Shown: positions 56,950 through 58,160 of the stretch, piece by piece
Layout of the letters: the number at the start of each line of letters is the position of its first letter
Position numbering within the stretch: the first letter of the stretch is position 1
Source: an uncultured Acidobacteriota bacterium
Lineage (GTDB): Bacteria > Acidobacteriota > Terriglobia > Terriglobales > Acidobacteriaceae
Assembly (NCBI GenBank): GCA_903832295.1
Contig: CAILAZ010000065.1
Span: 1-58,160 of the forward strand
Length of the DNA: 58,160 nt
Reading direction: 5' to 3'
Translations under genes and position numbers: made by a program
The notes under the pieces: generated by a model
What the model was told of the DNA's origin: nothing
Database searches by the model: none
Seen by the model: the letters and a program-made list of their open reading frames with translations, nothing else

Positions 56950-58160
56950 CGCGCCCAGCTCTCCTGCTCACGGTGGCGCAGCACCACGCTCACTCCCGCG
57001 CGCCCGCCCAGCCTCTTCGCCATCTGCTCCGCCAGGTACACCGAGCGATGTTGTCCGCCCGTGCATCCGAATGACACCATCAGGTGCTTGAATCCCCTGC
57101 GCTCGTACTCCTTCACGCTCGCCTCTACCAGGGCCTCTGCGCTTGCCGCAAACTCATGCACGCTCGCCTGCCCGTCCAGATATTCCCGCACCGCCTCGTC
57201 CCGCCCGGAGAGCCGCTTGAACCGCTCCTCCCGACCGGGATTCGGCAAGCTCCGCGCATCGAATACAAATCCTCCGCCGTTGCCGCTCTCGTCCACCACC
57301 GGGCCGCGATGAAATGAAAAGCTCGACACCACCACCGTCAGCCCCTCCGTCTCCTTCGCCGCAATCCCCTGCAACCTCTCAGAGCCCACCATCTCGGTGA
57401 ACGCTTCCATCAGCGACGGCAGCGCGATCGGCAGCGTCACGTTGTGCAGCAGCCACCTCAGATTCTTCAGCGCATACGGAACCGACTGCAGAAAATGCGC
57501 CTTCCGCTCGTAAAATCCGCGGAAGCCATATGCCCCCATCGCCTGCATCAGCCGCACATATACAAAGCCGTAGTAGTGTTCCAGAAACCGCTCCCGGTCC
57601 ACCTCCACAAATCCGCCCAGCGCCTCCAGGTAGTGCTCCAGCAACTGTTCGCGCAGCTCCGGCGGCAGGTCTGCCTTGGAGTCAAACAGCAGCGACGCAA
57701 TGTCGTATTGCAGCGCCCCCTTGCGCCCGCCCTGGTAGTCCACAAAATACGGACGCCCATCCCGCAGCATCACATTCCGCGACTGAAAATCGCGGTACAG
57801 AAAATACCCGCGCTCCGCTGTCAGCAAGAACCGCGTCAGCCGCCCGAAGTCCTCCTCCAGTGCCTGCTCGTTGAACGCAATCCCCGCCAGCCTGAGAAAA
57901 TAATATTTGAAGTAGTTCAGGTCCCACGCAATCGACTGCCTGTCAAAGCTCGCCCGCGGATAGCACACCTTGTAATTCAGGTCGCGCCCCGCCTCCACCT
58001 GGAAGCGCGGCAGCACCTCCACCACCCTGCGGTACGCCTCCACCACCTCCGGCGCTATCGTCATCCCCGCCCTGCGCGCGGAGAGAAACTCATACAGCGT
58101 CGTGTCCCCCAGGTCCTCTTCCAGGTAAGCGTCCTTATCCAGCGCCTCTCCGTAAATCTC
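56946..58160 (-). CDS. AmgK-like amino-sugar kinase fused to RapZ C-terminal domain (5' end cut)
   Basis: 404 residues are visible; the frame runs off the right edge without a start. The visible N-terminal ~245 residues are an APH-type kinase with an EEDLGDTTLYEFLS segment near the start, the catalytic RDFQSRNVM (Tyr in place of the usual His before it) and FVDYQGGRKGALQYD for metal binding. This matches AmgK, which phosphorylates MurNAc/GlcNAc at the anomeric position. The last ~130 residues are a RapZ C-terminal domain with VVVSSFSFHRG, VFDARSLPNP and VSFGCTGGQHRSVYLAE. In E. coli RapZ this domain binds glucosamine-6-phosphate, GlmZ RNA and RNase E; the N-terminal P-loop kinase of RapZ is absent here. 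It overlaps murU by 4 bp. Confidence 0.85.
   Translation of the reverse strand, partial: EIYGEALDKDAYLEEDLGDTTLYEFLSARRAGMTIAPEVVEAYRRVVEVLPRFQVEAGRDLNYKVCYPRASFDRQSIAWDLNYFKYYFLRLAGIAFNEQALEEDFGRLTRFLLTAERGYFLYRDFQSRNVMLRDGRPYFVDYQGGRKGALQYDIASLLFDSKADLPPELREQLLEHYLEALGGFVEVDRERFLEHYYGFVYVRLMQAMGAYGFRGFYERKAHFLQSVPYALKNLRWLLHNVTLPIALPSLMEAFTEMVGSERLQGIAAKETEGLTVVVSSFSFHRGPVVDESGNGGGFVFDARSLPNPGREERFKRLSGRDEAVREYLDGQASVHEFAASAEALVEASVKEYERRGFKHLMVSFGCTGGQHRSVYLAEQMAKRLGGRAGVSVVLRHREQESWAR

Overview
The window looks like chromosomal DNA of a GC-rich acidobacterium (Acidobacteriaceae/Terriglobales type). This is an inference: it rests on remembered similarity of the small proteins, the large secreted-protein and glycoside-hydrolase content, TonB/PlpD-type outer-membrane proteins (so diderm), and a dispersed intergenic repeat of a kind I recall from such genomes. 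No rRNA or tRNA gene, phage, transposase or CRISPR array was seen. The left edge cuts tuf and the right edge cuts a sugar-kinase/RapZ fusion.

Layout. 1-3885 (minus): the str operon rpsL-rpsG-fusA-tuf, with a good sigma70-type promoter about 430 nt upstream of rpsL. 4492-10325: a secreted protein with in-frame tandem repeats, a DUF169 protein, a SAM hydrolase-type enzyme, a secreted GH27 alpha-galactosidase, a decayed gene fragment with dispersed repeats, and a small conserved-looking protein. 10371-17413 (minus): a type IV pilus motor block pilB-pilT-pilC followed by the pilS/pilR-like two-component pair. 17654-24010 (plus): an endonuclease III-related glycosylase, an NtrY/NtrX-like pair and a TonB-dependent receptor. 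24106-29414 (minus): a duplicated DUF3395 secreted protein and the housekeeping run ylxP, phoH, ybeY, CBS/HlyC protein, era. 29508-36178 (minus): rimP-nusA-infB and a small outer-membrane barrel protein. 36624-39949 (plus): a secreted protein of unknown function, guaB and a VanZ-like protein. 39953-48068: a PlpD-like patatin autotransporter, a small membrane protein, an ADP-forming acyl-CoA synthetase/acetyltransferase fusion, a SRPBCC protein, a zinc alcohol/formaldehyde dehydrogenase and a small membrane protein. 48274-51326: purM, a DinB-fold protein, purN and a YtxH-like protein. 51409-58160 (minus): TonB, a lipid kinase, a GH31 glucosidase, a 44-residue basic protein, a MurU-like nucleotidyltransferase and the 3' part of an AmgK-like kinase fused to a RapZ C-terminal domain.

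Functional themes. Translation and ribosome maturation dominate (rpsL, rpsG, fusA, tuf, rimP, nusA, infB, era, ybeY). Purine synthesis is represented by guaB, purM and purN. Envelope biology is represented by pili, TonB and its receptor, PlpD, and cell-wall sugar recycling. The most unusual arrangement is at the right end: a cell-wall amino-sugar kinase carries, as one polypeptide, the domain that in Escherichia coli senses glucosamine-6-phosphate, and it overlaps by 4 bp the gene for the next enzyme of the recycling pathway.
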